DNA from: an uncultured beta proteobacterium
GTDB lineage: Bacteria; Pseudomonadota; Gammaproteobacteria; Burkholderiales; Rhodocyclaceae
Assembly (NCBI GenBank): GCA_903916205.1
Contig: CAIWVX010000214.1
Coordinates: forward strand, 1-6,615
DNA length: 6,615 nucleotides
Reading direction: 5' to 3'
Shown here piece by piece: positions 1 to 6,243 of this stretch; position 1 is the first letter of the stretch; each line of letters starts with the position of its first letter. Both the position numbers and the translations under genes were made by a program. Below the pieces are notes generated by a model. That model did no database searches. It was not told the origin of the DNA and was given only the letters and a program-made list of their open reading frames with translations.

Positions 1-90
1 CGTTGGACGAGTCAAACGTATTATTATGGATGAAAAGCCAAAGCCAGCAAAGCCAAACAAGCCCAGAGCCGAGTCAAGGCACTGGATCGC

Positions 91-1173
91 ATGGAGCGGC
101 TAGCTCCAGTGTTGGCCAGCGCCGACTTTACGTTTGAATTTAAGGAACCGGCCAATTTGCCCAATCCGATGCTGGCGATGGAAAATGCCTGCTTCGGCTA
201 CCCGCCGCTCGACGATGCCCCGGCAGGAACACCGCCAACGGTGATCGTCAGCAAGGTGAGCAAATCAGTTATGGCCGGTCAGCGAATTGGCATTCTGGGG
301 GCCAATGGTCGCGGTAAGTCCACGCTGGTAAAAACTATCGCTCGCGTTTTAGCGCCGATCAGCGGCACCCTGACCGAAGGCAAGGGGCTGACCATCGGCT
401 ACTTCGCACAGCAGGAACTCGACGTGCTGCGACCGCTCGACAACCCACTCGAACACATGGTACGCATGGCCAAGGAAGGTCTGCCTGCCGGTCAGAGTGG
501 GCGCGAGCAAGATCTGCGGACTTTCCTCGGGACATTTAATTTCAGTGGCGACATGGTCAAACAACCGGTCGGCACCATGAGCGGCGGCGAAAAAGCCCGT
601 CTGGTGCTGTGCATGATCGTCTGGCAACGCCCGAATCTATTGCTGCTTGACGAACCGACCAACCACCTTGATCTAGCCACTCGTGAAGCCTTGGCGATGG
701 CGCTGAATGAATTCGAGGGTACCGTGATGCTGGTCAGCCATGATCGCTCATTGCTGCGTTCAGTGTGTGACGAGTTCTGGTTAGTTTCTCGCGGTGGTAT
801 CGAACCTTTTGATGGCGATCTTGATGATTATCAACTTTATTTGCTCAATGAAGCCAAGCGCGCACGCGAAGAACTCAAAGCGACCTTGAAAGATAACAAG
901 GAAATCATCACGCAGGCTCCACACGCGCCGGTCGCCAACAAAAAAATCACGGCCAATCTCAAAACATTGAGGCGTGACCAAGGCAAACTCGAACAAACCA
1001 TGCTCGATCTGCAAACCCGCAAGCACGGGATCGAGTCGCGTTTATCAACGCCTTTGTCGGCATCAGAGCTTGCTGAATTGGGGCGTGAATTAAAGAAAAT
1101 TGACGAAGATCTCGCCGTCCATGAAGAGACTTGGCTCACGCTTTCGGAGCAGATTGAGGCAGAGGAAATGTAG
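91..1173 (+). CDS. yheS: YheS-like ABC-F ATPase, C-terminal half (5' truncated or broken)
   Basis: This is the second half of an ABC-F family ATPase. These are soluble proteins with two ABC domains and no membrane part that act on ribosomes. Counting from Met at 91, residues 1-30 are the end of the inter-domain linker and 31-245 the second ABC domain: Walker A GANGRGKST (70-78), Q-loop YFAQQ (104-108), signature SGGEKAR (164-170), Walker B with LLLLDEPTNHLD (183-194) and switch histidine in SHDR (216-219). Residues 255-360 are a charged, probably coiled-coil tail. Recalled E. coli YheS matches over the whole ATPase domain. The family is usually about 630-640 residues, so some 270 are missing. 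Family-like sequence (KAKASKAKQAQSRVKALDR) runs in frame from base 34, but TGA at 31-33 closes the frame and the ten codons before it do not look like the family. Either the gene is truncated in the genome or the window edge is a bad junction. Met 91 is only the first available ATG, not a convincing native start. Walker A has Arg where Ala or Gln is usual. Family and domain are sure; intactness is doubtful. Confidence 0.85.
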   Translation: MERLAPVLASADFTFEFKEPANLPNPMLAMENACFGYPPLDDAPAGTPPTVIVSKVSKSVMAGQRIGILGANGRGKSTLVKTIARVLAPISGTLTEGKGLTIGYFAQQELDVLRPLDNPLEHMVRMAKEGLPAGQSGREQDLRTFLGTFNFSGDMVKQPVGTMSGGEKARLVLCMIVWQRPNLLLLDEPTNHLDLATREALAMALNEFEGTVMLVSHDRSLLRSVCDEFWLVSRGGIEPFDGDLDDYQLYLLNEAKRAREELKATLKDNKEIITQAPHAPVANKKITANLKTLRRDQGKLEQTMLDLQTRKHGIESRLSTPLSASELAELGRELKKIDEDLAVHEETWLTLSEQIEAEEM

Positions 1174-1212
1174 ATGGTTTTAGCGGTTTTCGAGCTTAAT
1201 CACGTCGGCGTA

Positions 1213-1229
1213 AGGCGATATGTGCGCCT
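1213..1229 (+). terminator. weak hairpin downstream of the ABC-F gene
   Basis: AGGCG (1213-1217) can pair with CGCCT (1225-1229) over a 7-base loop, about 40 bases after the ABC-F stop codon. The following bases are only modestly T-rich, with no uninterrupted T tract, so this is at best a weak terminator. No better candidate lies between 1174 and 1271. Confidence 0.2.
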
Positions 1230-1271
1230 GATCTTGTAAGCTTTTCGTTGAGTACTTAACGAAGGAAAAAA

Positions 1272-1490
1272 ATGAAAGCGAAGCAGCAATCCAAAGCACT
1301 TGAAGGCATCAAGAAAGAACAACTGAAGCGGCACAATTTTACGCTGGAGTTCAAAGCCGAGGCCGTGCGCTACAAGACGGCTGAGAATCTCACGTGGGCA
1401 GACCCGCTATCCCAAGCAATGATTTGTAAAATGAGAATTGCTGCGATTTTTATCAATAACTTGCAGAGTTTGAATATTTCTGATATTTAA
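1272..1490 (+). pseudogene. relic of an IS3-type transposase OrfA (N-terminal part)
   Basis: A 72-codon reading frame preceded by a good ribosome binding site (GAAGGA, 1261-1266). Residues 20-43, containing FTLEFKAEAVRYKTAENLTW, resemble the opening of the helix-turn-helix OrfA proteins of IS3-like insertion sequences, which typically start with 'F(T/S)xEFKxEAV'. In that family the similarity would continue through the helix-turn-helix and a leucine zipper for about 90-100 residues. Here it stops near residue 44 (about base 1403), and the rest (ADPLSQAMICKMRIAAIF...) looks like random translation of AT-rich intergenic DNA. No OrfB, no catalytic DDE segment and no clear terminal inverted repeats are visible, so the element is dead and mostly deleted. 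The remaining tail leads straight into the dksA upstream region. The transposase assignment rests on this short motif alone. Alternatively it could be an unrelated small protein with a chance match. Confidence 0.5.
1461..1489 (+). promoter_or_regulatory. possible dksA promoter
   Basis: TTGCAG (1461-1466) is a plausible -35 box, and 17 bases later an AT-rich -10 region follows (TATTTA, 1484-1489) with an extended TG at 1481-1482. Shifting the -10 to TTTAAT (1486-1491) improves the hexamer but lengthens the spacer to 19. The site lies inside the non-homologous tail of the transposase relic, about 40 bases before the dksA start. It is moderate in quality and judged by eye only. Confidence 0.3.
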
Positions 1491-1526
1491 TCGCCTCTTT
1501 GCAAATTGAATGGATGGTTTTTGAAC

Positions 1527-1952
1527 ATGTCTGACGAATTACTTCATAAACATTTCCCCCCTTATGTGCCAAAAAAGGGCGAGGCGTACATGAGCAATAA
1601 GCAGCTCGCTCATTTCCGTACCATCTTGGAAACGATTAAGACTGAGATGATGAGCGACATTGAGCGTACGGTTCATACCATGCAGGATGAAGCGACGGTT
1701 TTTGCCGATCCCAATGACCGAGCCAGTCAGGAAACCGATATCGCTATCGAATTGCGTAATCGTGACCGTGAGCGCAAGCTGATCAAAAAGATCGAAGAAA
1801 CCATTGCGCACATTGAAAGTGGTGAATACGGCTATTGCAACGGCTGTGGCATCGAAATTGGCATCAAACGCCTTGAAGCACGTCCTACTGCAAGCCTCTG
1901 CATCGACTGTAAGACGCTTGACGAGGTGCGAGAAAGGCAGATTGCCAAGTAA
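1527..1952 (+). CDS. dksA: RNA polymerase-binding transcription factor DksA
   Basis: DksA binds the secondary channel of RNA polymerase and, with ppGpp, represses rRNA promoters and activates amino-acid biosynthesis genes. From ATG 1527 the protein has 141 residues (E. coli 151). It shows the family layout: N-terminal helix (LAHFRTILETIKTEM), coiled coil, tip loop DPNDRA carrying the two acidic residues and alanine equivalent to E. coli D71, D74 and A76, the second coil arm (ELRNRDRERKLIKKIEETI), then a C4 zinc finger CNGC...CIDC and a short C-terminal helix. The segment GIEIGIKRLEARPTASLCIDCKTL is nearly identical to the recalled E. coli sequence. Start: a TTG at 1506 is in frame, but ATG 1527 has GGATGG (1512-1517) nine bases ahead. 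ATG 1590 would remove part of the conserved N-terminus. All catalytically relevant tip residues and four cysteines are present, so this is a full ppGpp-responsive DksA rather than a short TraR-type relative. It stands alone between a transposase relic and the shared terminator. Confidence 0.96.
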   Translation: MSDELLHKHFPPYVPKKGEAYMSNKQLAHFRTILETIKTEMMSDIERTVHTMQDEATVFADPNDRASQETDIAIELRNRDRERKLIKKIEETIAHIESGEYGYCNGCGIEIGIKRLEARPTASLCIDCKTLDEVRERQIAK

Positions 1953-2003
1953 GTTTTTATGGCGCGTTATGGTGCGTTTACGTGCGAATGTGTAAGTTTG
2001 CTT

Positions 2004-2045
2004 AAGCCATAAAAAAGGACGCCGAAGCGTCCTTTTTTATGGCTT
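2004..2045. terminator. bidirectional intrinsic terminator between dksA and pnp
   Basis: A perfect 19-bp stem (2004-2022 with 2027-2045) closes a CGAA tetraloop, which reads TTCG on the other strand. Each arm holds a run of six A or six T, so the core stem GGACGC/GCGTCC is followed by a T tract on both strands. It ends dksA on the + strand, about 50 bases after the stop, and pnp on the minus strand, about 11 bases after the stop. Confidence 0.93.
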
Positions 2046-2055
2046 GTAAGTCGGA

Positions 2056-4185
2056 TTATTCAGCGGCAACGGCTGGAGTTGCCCGAACCGCGCCCCCTTC
2101 TTCAACCGTTAAAGCTTTCATCGAAAGACGGACACGGCCTTTTTCGTCGGCTTCAAGCACCTTGACGCGAACTTTCTGGCCTTCTTTCAGGTAGTCAGCG
2201 ACCGCATTGACGCGCTCGTTGGCGATCTGCGAAATGTGCAGCAGACCGTCACGTCCCGGCAGAATGCTGACAATGGCACCGAAATCGAGCAACTTGAGCA
2301 CGGTACCTTCGTAGACTTTACCGACTTCAACATCTGCGGTAATGGCTTCAATACGCGCTTTGGCGGCATTGGCGGCATCGCCGTTAACGGAGGCGATGGT
2401 GATCGTTCCGTCTTCCTTGATGTCAATCGTGGTACCCGTTTCTTCAGTGATGGCACGAATGACGGCACCGCCCTTGCCGATCACATCACGGATTTTTTCC
2501 GGATTGATCTTCATGGTGTAGAGGCGTGGCGCGTAGTCCGAGACTTCTTCACGGTGACCCGAGATCGAGGCTTGCATCTGACCAAGAATGTGCAAACGGG
2601 CTTCTTTGGCCTGAGCCAGCGCCACCTGCATGATTTCCTTGGTAATGCCCTGAATCTTGATGTCCATCTGCAGAGCGGTGATACCGGTATCGGTACCGGC
2701 CACTTTGAAGTCCATGTCGCCGAGGTGATCTTCGTCGCCAAGGATGTCGGTCAGCACGGCAAAACGGTTGCCGTCTTTGATCAGTCCCATGGCGATACCC
2801 GCCACATGGGCCTTAAGCGGCACACCCGCATCCATTAAGGCGAGCGACGCACCACACACCGAAGCCATTGAACTCGAACCGTTAGATTCGGTAATTTCAG
2901 ACACGACGCGCATGGTGTAGGAGAAATCTTCCGGCTTCGGCAACACGGCGATCATGGCACGCTTAGCCAGACGACCGTGACCGATTTCGCGACGCTTTGG
3001 CGTACCAACGCGACCACACTCACCGGTCGCATAGGGAGGGAAGTTGTAATGCAACATAAAGCGCTCACGGTATTCACCGGGGAGGGCATCGATAATCTGT
3101 TCGTCACGACCGGTACCCAGCGTGGCTATAACCAGCGCCTGTGTTTCGCCACGGGTAAATAAAGCCGAGCCGTGGGTACGCGGCAAAACGCTAGAGCGAA
3201 TGGCAATCGGACGCACGGTACGGGTATCACGGCCGTCGATACGCGGCTCACCGCCGAGAATGCGACTGCGCACGATGTGGGCTTCAACGTCAAAAAACAG
3301 GTTTTTGATGGTGTTGGCATCAGGAGCACCCTCACCGGCGGTCAGCACTTCGATCGCCTTGTCAGAAATAGCCTTGATGCGATGTGTACGCTCTTGTTTG
3401 CTGGTGATACGGAAAGCGTCCTGAAGGTCGGCTGCAACCAGCTCATTGAGTTTAGTGATCAGTTCTTCATTCTTGGCGGCAGGCTTCCAATCCCATTCAG
3501 GCTTACCGGCTTCTTCAACCAGTTCGTTGATGGCATTGATTGCCGCTTGCATCTGATCGTGACCATAAACCACTGCACCGAGCATGACTTCTTCAGACAG
3601 CCTATCCGCTTCGGACTCGACCATCAGCACTGCCGATTGAGTACCAGCGACGACGAGATTGAGTTGGCTGTTGGCAAGCTGGGTCGGCGTTGGGTTCAAC
3701 ACATATTGCCCATCCACATAACCAACGCGAGCGGCACCAATCGGGCCATCGAAAGGAATACCGGAAATCGCCATCGCAGCGGAAGCACCAATCAAGGCCG
3801 GAATATCCGAATCAACCTCGGGATTGAGCGAGAGCACCATCGCGACCACCTGAACTTCGTTGTAGAAACCTTCCGGGAACAGCGGACGTAGCGGACGGTC
3901 GATTAGGCGCGAAGTCAGCGTTTCTTTTTCCGACGGACGACCTTCGCGCTTAAAGAAGCCGCCGGGAATCTTGCCAGCCGCATAGGTCTTCTCAATGTAA
4001 TCGACGGTCAGCGGGAAAAAATCTTGACCCGGCTTGACGGATTTGTTGCCGACCACAGAAACAAGCACGACGGTATCCTCCATCGTAACGATGACGCAGG
4101 CTCCGGCTTGACGAGCAATTTCTCCAGTTTCCAAGGTGACTTGATGGGCACCGTAGGTGAACGTTTTTTTGGTAATAGTAAACAT
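2056..4185 (-). CDS. pnp: polyribonucleotide nucleotidyltransferase (PNPase)
   Basis: PNPase degrades RNA 3' to 5' by phosphorolysis, releasing nucleoside diphosphates, and can add 3' tails in reverse. It works as a ring-shaped trimer and joins RNase E in the degradosome of many proteobacteria. The 709 residues match the usual length of about 700-711. Order: first RNase PH domain (about 10-145) with the RNA-binding [12 protein letters not shown] segment (77-88), all-helical domain (about 150-300), second RNase PH domain (about 310-545), KH domain with IGKGG (569-573), and S1 domain (about 620-692). Catalytic residues are visible: GSSS (436-439, Ser equivalents of E. coli 438/439), D486 and D492 in [17 protein letters not shown], and the phosphate/RNA-contacting [16 protein letters not shown] stretch (395-410). 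Start: ATG at 4185 has GAGAGG five bases upstream. The 12 in-frame codons reaching back to 4221 are non-family leader. The gene lies downstream of rpsO in the conserved operon, separated by an intrinsic terminator, so it probably receives readthrough and processed transcripts. The 3' end abuts the shared terminator. Confidence 0.98.
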   Translation of the reverse strand: MFTITKKTFTYGAHQVTLETGEIARQAGACVIVTMEDTVVLVSVVGNKSVKPGQDFFPLTVDYIEKTYAAGKIPGGFFKREGRPSEKETLTSRLIDRPLRPLFPEGFYNEVQVVAMVLSLNPEVDSDIPALIGASAAMAISGIPFDGPIGAARVGYVDGQYVLNPTPTQLANSQLNLVVAGTQSAVLMVESEADRLSEEVMLGAVVYGHDQMQAAINAINELVEEAGKPEWDWKPAAKNEELITKLNELVAADLQDAFRITSKQERTHRIKAISDKAIEVLTAGEGAPDANTIKNLFFDVEAHIVRSRILGGEPRIDGRDTRTVRPIAIRSSVLPRTHGSALFTRGETQALVIATLGTGRDEQIIDALPGEYRERFMLHYNFPPYATGECGRVGTPKRREIGHGRLAKRAMIAVLPKPEDFSYTMRVVSEITESNGSSSMASVCGASLALMDAGVPLKAHVAGIAMGLIKDGNRFAVLTDILGDEDHLGDMDFKVAGTDTGITALQMDIKIQGITKEIMQVALAQAKEARLHILGQMQASISGHREEVSDYAPRLYTMKINPEKIRDVIGKGGAVIRAITEETGTTIDIKEDGTITIASVNGDAANAAKARIEAITADVEVGKVYEGTVLKLLDFGAIVSILPGRDGLLHISQIANERVNAVADYLKEGQKVRVKVLEADEKGRVRLSMKALTVEEGGAVRATPAVAAE

Positions 4186-4261
4186 TTTTTCCTCTCTCAA
4201 TAATTCAACGGGCGTACCCACGACACCGGTATGCCACCTTCAACGCGCCAACTTGGCGAAA
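4186..4261 (-). promoter_or_regulatory. pnp leader region with GAGAGG ribosome binding site
   Basis: This segment between the rpsO terminator and pnp carries the ribosome binding site (complement of 4191-4196) and a 13-bp palindrome CGCCAACTTGGCG (4246-4258) that can form a short hairpin. In E. coli the equivalent leader forms an RNase III-cleaved stem used in PNPase autoregulation. Here only small stems are visible, so an equivalent role is inference. I see no convincing separate pnp promoter. Confidence 0.4.
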
Positions 4262-4310
4262 AACTGCAAAAACAACAACAGCGGCACAACCCGGAAGGGC
4301 TGGCCGCTGT
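4262..4310 (-). terminator. intrinsic terminator after rpsO
   Basis: On the minus strand an 8-bp stem ACAGCGGC/GCCGCTGT (4303-4310 with 4278-4285) encloses an inner CCC-TTCC-GGG hairpin and is followed by a T-rich run (TGTTGTTTTTG). It lies about 50 bases past the rpsO stop and before pnp, the same place as the partial terminator in the E. coli rpsO-pnp operon. It probably attenuates rather than abolishes readthrough into pnp, since no independent pnp promoter is evident. Confidence 0.8.
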
Positions 4311-4362
4311 CATTGGCTTGAATTAACCACATCCTAACCGCATAGCGGCTCGGTGGGATGGC

Positions 4363-4632
4363 TTACTTACGCAGGCTGAGACGTTGAATCAACGCACGAT
4401 AAGAATCAATATTCGTGCGTTTGGGGTAATCCAACAGCTTGCGGCGACGGCTCACCATGCGTAGCAAACCGCGACGCGAGTGATGATCCTTAACATGCTC
4501 TTTAAAGTGACCGGTCAAGTCATTGATACGTGATGTCAGCAGGGCCACTTGAACTTCGGAAGACCCCGAATCGCCAACAGAACGCTGGAAATCGGTCATG
4601 ATTTGCGCTTTTTGCGCAACGGTAATCGCCAT
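4363..4632 (-). CDS. rpsO: 30S ribosomal protein S15
   Basis: S15 is an early-assembling 30S subunit protein that binds the 16S rRNA central-domain three-way junction and contributes to a bridge with the 50S subunit. The 89 residues equal the standard family length. The conserved blocks are present: [14 protein letters not shown] (23-36) and [21 protein letters not shown] (49-69), the latter holding the rRNA-binding His/Asp/Ser residues and basic helix. Start: ATG at 4632 has the purine-rich GAAAGAGAG just upstream. In-frame codons further upstream to 4758 encode no family sequence and lie in the leader and promoter. One odd residue is Pro70 in LLDYPKR, where Leu is usual (LLDYLK). The gene is first in an rpsO-pnp operon with its own promoter, and truB, the common upstream neighbour, is absent from the window. 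S15 often represses its own translation through the leader, and here the leader can fold over the ribosome binding site. Confidence 0.97.
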   Translation of the reverse strand: MAITVAQKAQIMTDFQRSVGDSGSSEVQVALLTSRINDLTGHFKEHVKDHHSRRGLLRMVSRRRKLLDYPKRTNIDSYRALIQRLSLRK

Positions 4633-4722
4633 GTCAAACTCTCTTTCGTGGAAAACAACGCAGCCCCAGTTTGATAGAGCACACGCCAAGTTAATAAATA
4701 GGTTAACTGCTCGGCAAAGCGA
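4633..4722 (-). promoter_or_regulatory. rpsO 5' leader, candidate S15 autoregulatory structure
   Basis: The transcript from the promoter at 4729-4758 would have about 90 nt before the rpsO ATG. Reading the minus strand, two stems can form. One is a stem-loop GAGCA/TGCTC (4708-4712 with 4677-4681) with an inner GTTAA/TTAAC helix (4703-4707 with 4690-4694). The other is a 7-bp helix TCAAACT/AGTTTGA (4668-4674 with 4634-4640) ending one base before the ATG and enclosing most of the ribosome binding site in its 27-nt loop. S15 is known in several bacteria to bind its own mRNA leader and block initiation, with structures that differ between lineages. The pairing is seen by eye; S15 binding is inference. 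Confidence 0.45.
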
Positions 4723-4728
4723 GGCCGG

Positions 4729-4758
4729 ATTATAGCTTATGACCAAGTCTGGCGGCAA
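4729..4758 (-). promoter_or_regulatory. rpsO promoter (sigma70 type)
   Basis: Reading the minus strand, a perfect -10 hexamer TATAAT (4734-4729) follows a -35 TTGCCG (4758-4753, four of six consensus bases) with an 18-base spacer. The predicted start is near 4722, giving a 90-nt leader for rpsO. It is the best promoter in the window and correctly placed for a ribosomal protein gene. Confidence 0.7.
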
Positions 4759-4897
4759 GGGTCACGGCAATCACGGTCACGGCAATCACACACATAAATG
4801 TTATGGATGCGAGCCGAACTCATCGAAGCGTTTTGATTCCAAGGCGTTTCGCGCGGTATTCTGGAAGCCTTGCCCAATCGTAGTGGGCGTGGACTAG
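4739..4897 (+). CDS. possible 52-residue His/Gly/Cys-rich small protein
   Basis: I do not recognise this reading frame. From ATG 4739 it encodes 52 residues. Residues 5-19 are Gly/His/Asn-rich, containing the pentapeptide GHGNH twice (from the 15-bp tandem repeat) and then THK. A CYGC pair (21-24) and a third Cys at 45 follow, with a hydrophobic end PIVVGVD. Clustered His and a CxxC pair would suit metal binding, but this is inference from composition. Against it: the ribosome binding site is poor (GAGG at 4721-4724, 14 bases away), no + strand promoter is obvious, the start lies within the rpsO promoter, and an ORF of this size can occur by chance. It ends 34 bases before the 3' end of the convergent ThrE-family gene. 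Confidence 0.2.
   Translation: MTKSGGKGHGNHGHGNHTHKCYGCEPNSSKRFDSKAFRAVFWKPCPIVVGVD
4761..4790. repeat. 15-bp tandem repeat, two copies
   Basis: The unit GTCACGGCAATCACG (4761-4775) is followed at once by GTCACGGCAATCACA (4776-4790), differing only in the last base. It sits directly upstream of the rpsO -35 box. On the minus strand it places two extra TTGCCG hexamers behind the one used as -35. Read on the + strand it encodes GHGNH twice in the small ORF. Confidence 0.85.
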
Positions 4898-4931
4898 CCC
4901 GTCCGCTGAATCGGCTGACAAAGGTCTGAAT

Positions 4932-6134
4932 TCAGTGACGTTTCAGCCGGGCAAAGAGTAAGGGCGCGATGTTGTCGGCCAGTAGCAAACCTACGGCCAA
5001 GACCGCGCCGGTCAGGAGCATGTCGGTCATCAGGTTGATGCCGGTAAAGCTGTTGGCTTCGGTCAGGGCGTGAACTCCACGAAAACCCATGCTGCCGGGG
5101 ACTAGCGTGATCAGTCCGGGGATTTTTAGCAAGATGTTAGGCTGGCCGGTAAGACTGTTGTAAAGGTGGCTTGCACTGGCTACGGCAACCGCTCCGGCGA
5201 AGGCACCGACCACGTTTCCGAGTACCGCGCTGACGATGGAAAATACCGCCCAGGCCAGCAGGCTGCCGCCAACCAGAATATGAACCGAACGCAACGGCGC
5301 TTGCAGGACACCGAGCATCGAGACGCCCAGTGCGGCAATGGCCGGCCAGACAAACCAGGCGGGCAAAGGCGTCAAGTGGCCAAGCGACTCTGGCGGTAGC
5401 AGGTGCAGACTGATCTGGGTGCCGATCAGCAGCCCGGCAACCATCATGAATAACAGCAGGAATACCCCGGCCAACCGTCCGGTGCCGGATAACAGGTTTT
5501 GCGTCGCCAGTTCAGACATGGCGATGGTCAGCGTAAAGCCGGGGAGCAGTAATACCACGCCCGCAACGGCGCTAATGAAGGGCGTTTGTTGCGGAAAAAT
5601 TAGGCTGAGGGCATGGGCGCTAAATGCCGCCAAGGCACACAGAATGACCGGGGTGATTGGCCCAAGGTGCGGGAGGCGAGAGAGTCCCAAAAAACACGCC
5701 ACAAAGAGCATGCCGACTAGGCCGCCACACAGCAACTCGATCCAGCCACCGCCGAGCAATACGGCAACGGAAGCTGAGAGCAAAAACCCGAACGCCACAA
5801 ACGGCACGCCCGTCCACAGCGCCGGACGGTTGACAATTTCTTTGAGCTGCGCTTCGCCACGAGCCAACGAATGGGGGCCGTCGATTTCGCGCAGCAGTTT
5901 TTCCAGCGCGATCAGGCGCGTCATGTTGTAGTCGTAGAACGGTAGACGCAACATTTCTACGCGCTGCGTACCGTCCCCGGCGGTGATGTTCAGGGTCAGC
6001 ATGGTGAGTACGGCAAAGGAGTCAACCCTGACGCCAAGACGTTGCCCCATGGCGTTGAGGTGACGTTCGAGATCATGCGCGGGCATACCGCTGATGTGCA
6101 GAGCCTGCGCTAGGTTGCGCAGGAAACCCGCCAC
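4932..6134 (-). CDS. ThrE-family threonine/serine exporter-like membrane protein
   Basis: A 400-residue integral membrane protein of the ThrE family, whose characterised member exports threonine and serine in Corynebacterium. Some relatives are split into two subunits (YjjP/YjjB), and here both halves are fused. The soluble N-terminus (1-105) has the family's LHxSGxPAHxLExxL opening (12-26). Hydrophobic segments run from about 108 to 245 (first half, ThrE N-terminal domain), including the signature LLPGFTLTIAMSELATQN (196-213), and from about 262 to 395 (second half), with PGLITLVPGSMGFRG (339-353). About ten membrane spans are expected. Start: GTG at 6134 is the only reasonable initiator ahead of the family opening, because the frame meets a stop 11 codons upstream and contains no ATG. 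No Shine-Dalgarno is visible there. ATG 6086 would cut into the conserved opening. Substrate in this organism is not shown by the sequence. It is transcribed towards rpsO with no obvious terminator, so it probably forms its own unit. Confidence 0.88.
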   Translation of the reverse strand: MAGFLRNLAQALHISGMPAHDLERHLNAMGQRLGVRVDSFAVLTMLTLNITAGDGTQRVEMLRLPFYDYNMTRLIALEKLLREIDGPHSLARGEAQLKEIVNRPALWTGVPFVAFGFLLSASVAVLLGGGWIELLCGGLVGMLFVACFLGLSRLPHLGPITPVILCALAAFSAHALSLIFPQQTPFISAVAGVVLLLPGFTLTIAMSELATQNLLSGTGRLAGVFLLLFMMVAGLLIGTQISLHLLPPESLGHLTPLPAWFVWPAIAALGVSMLGVLQAPLRSVHILVGGSLLAWAVFSIVSAVLGNVVGAFAGAVAVASASHLYNSLTGQPNILLKIPGLITLVPGSMGFRGVHALTEANSFTGINLMTDMLLTGAVLAVGLLLADNIAPLLFARLKRH

Positions 6135-6189
6135 TTGGTTAAGAAAGAAAGGAGCCAGAATGAATTAACCGACGGAAAACAATCGGAGA

Positions 6190-6198
6190 AATATACCA
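6190..6198 (-). promoter_or_regulatory. extended -10 promoter candidate for the ThrE-family gene
   Basis: Reading the minus strand, TGG directly precedes TATATT (6195-6190), an extended -10 element. The -35 position (about 6213-6218, TAAAGA) is a poor match, as is usual for extended -10 promoters. The predicted start, about 6183, leaves roughly 50 nt before the GTG at 6134. Confidence 0.4.
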
Positions 6199-6243
6199 GA
6201 AAAAAATGGCTTTCTTTATTTTTAGCGGAGTGCTGGGAAGGAT

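Noticed and set aside
2236..2838. Second long + strand frame opposite pnp (200 codons)
   Set aside because: Same cause: the mirrored codon pattern of the S1, KH and catalytic regions of PNPase.
3172..3891. Long + strand reading frame of 239 codons opposite pnp
   Set aside because: It is antisense to the fully conserved PNPase coding sequence, and its translation shows no family features; it arises from pnp codon bias.
4759..4931. Possible tRNA or small RNA in the GC-rich spacer
   Set aside because: No cloverleaf arms or CCA-type end could be traced, and the short GGGC/GCCC pairings are not followed by a T tract.
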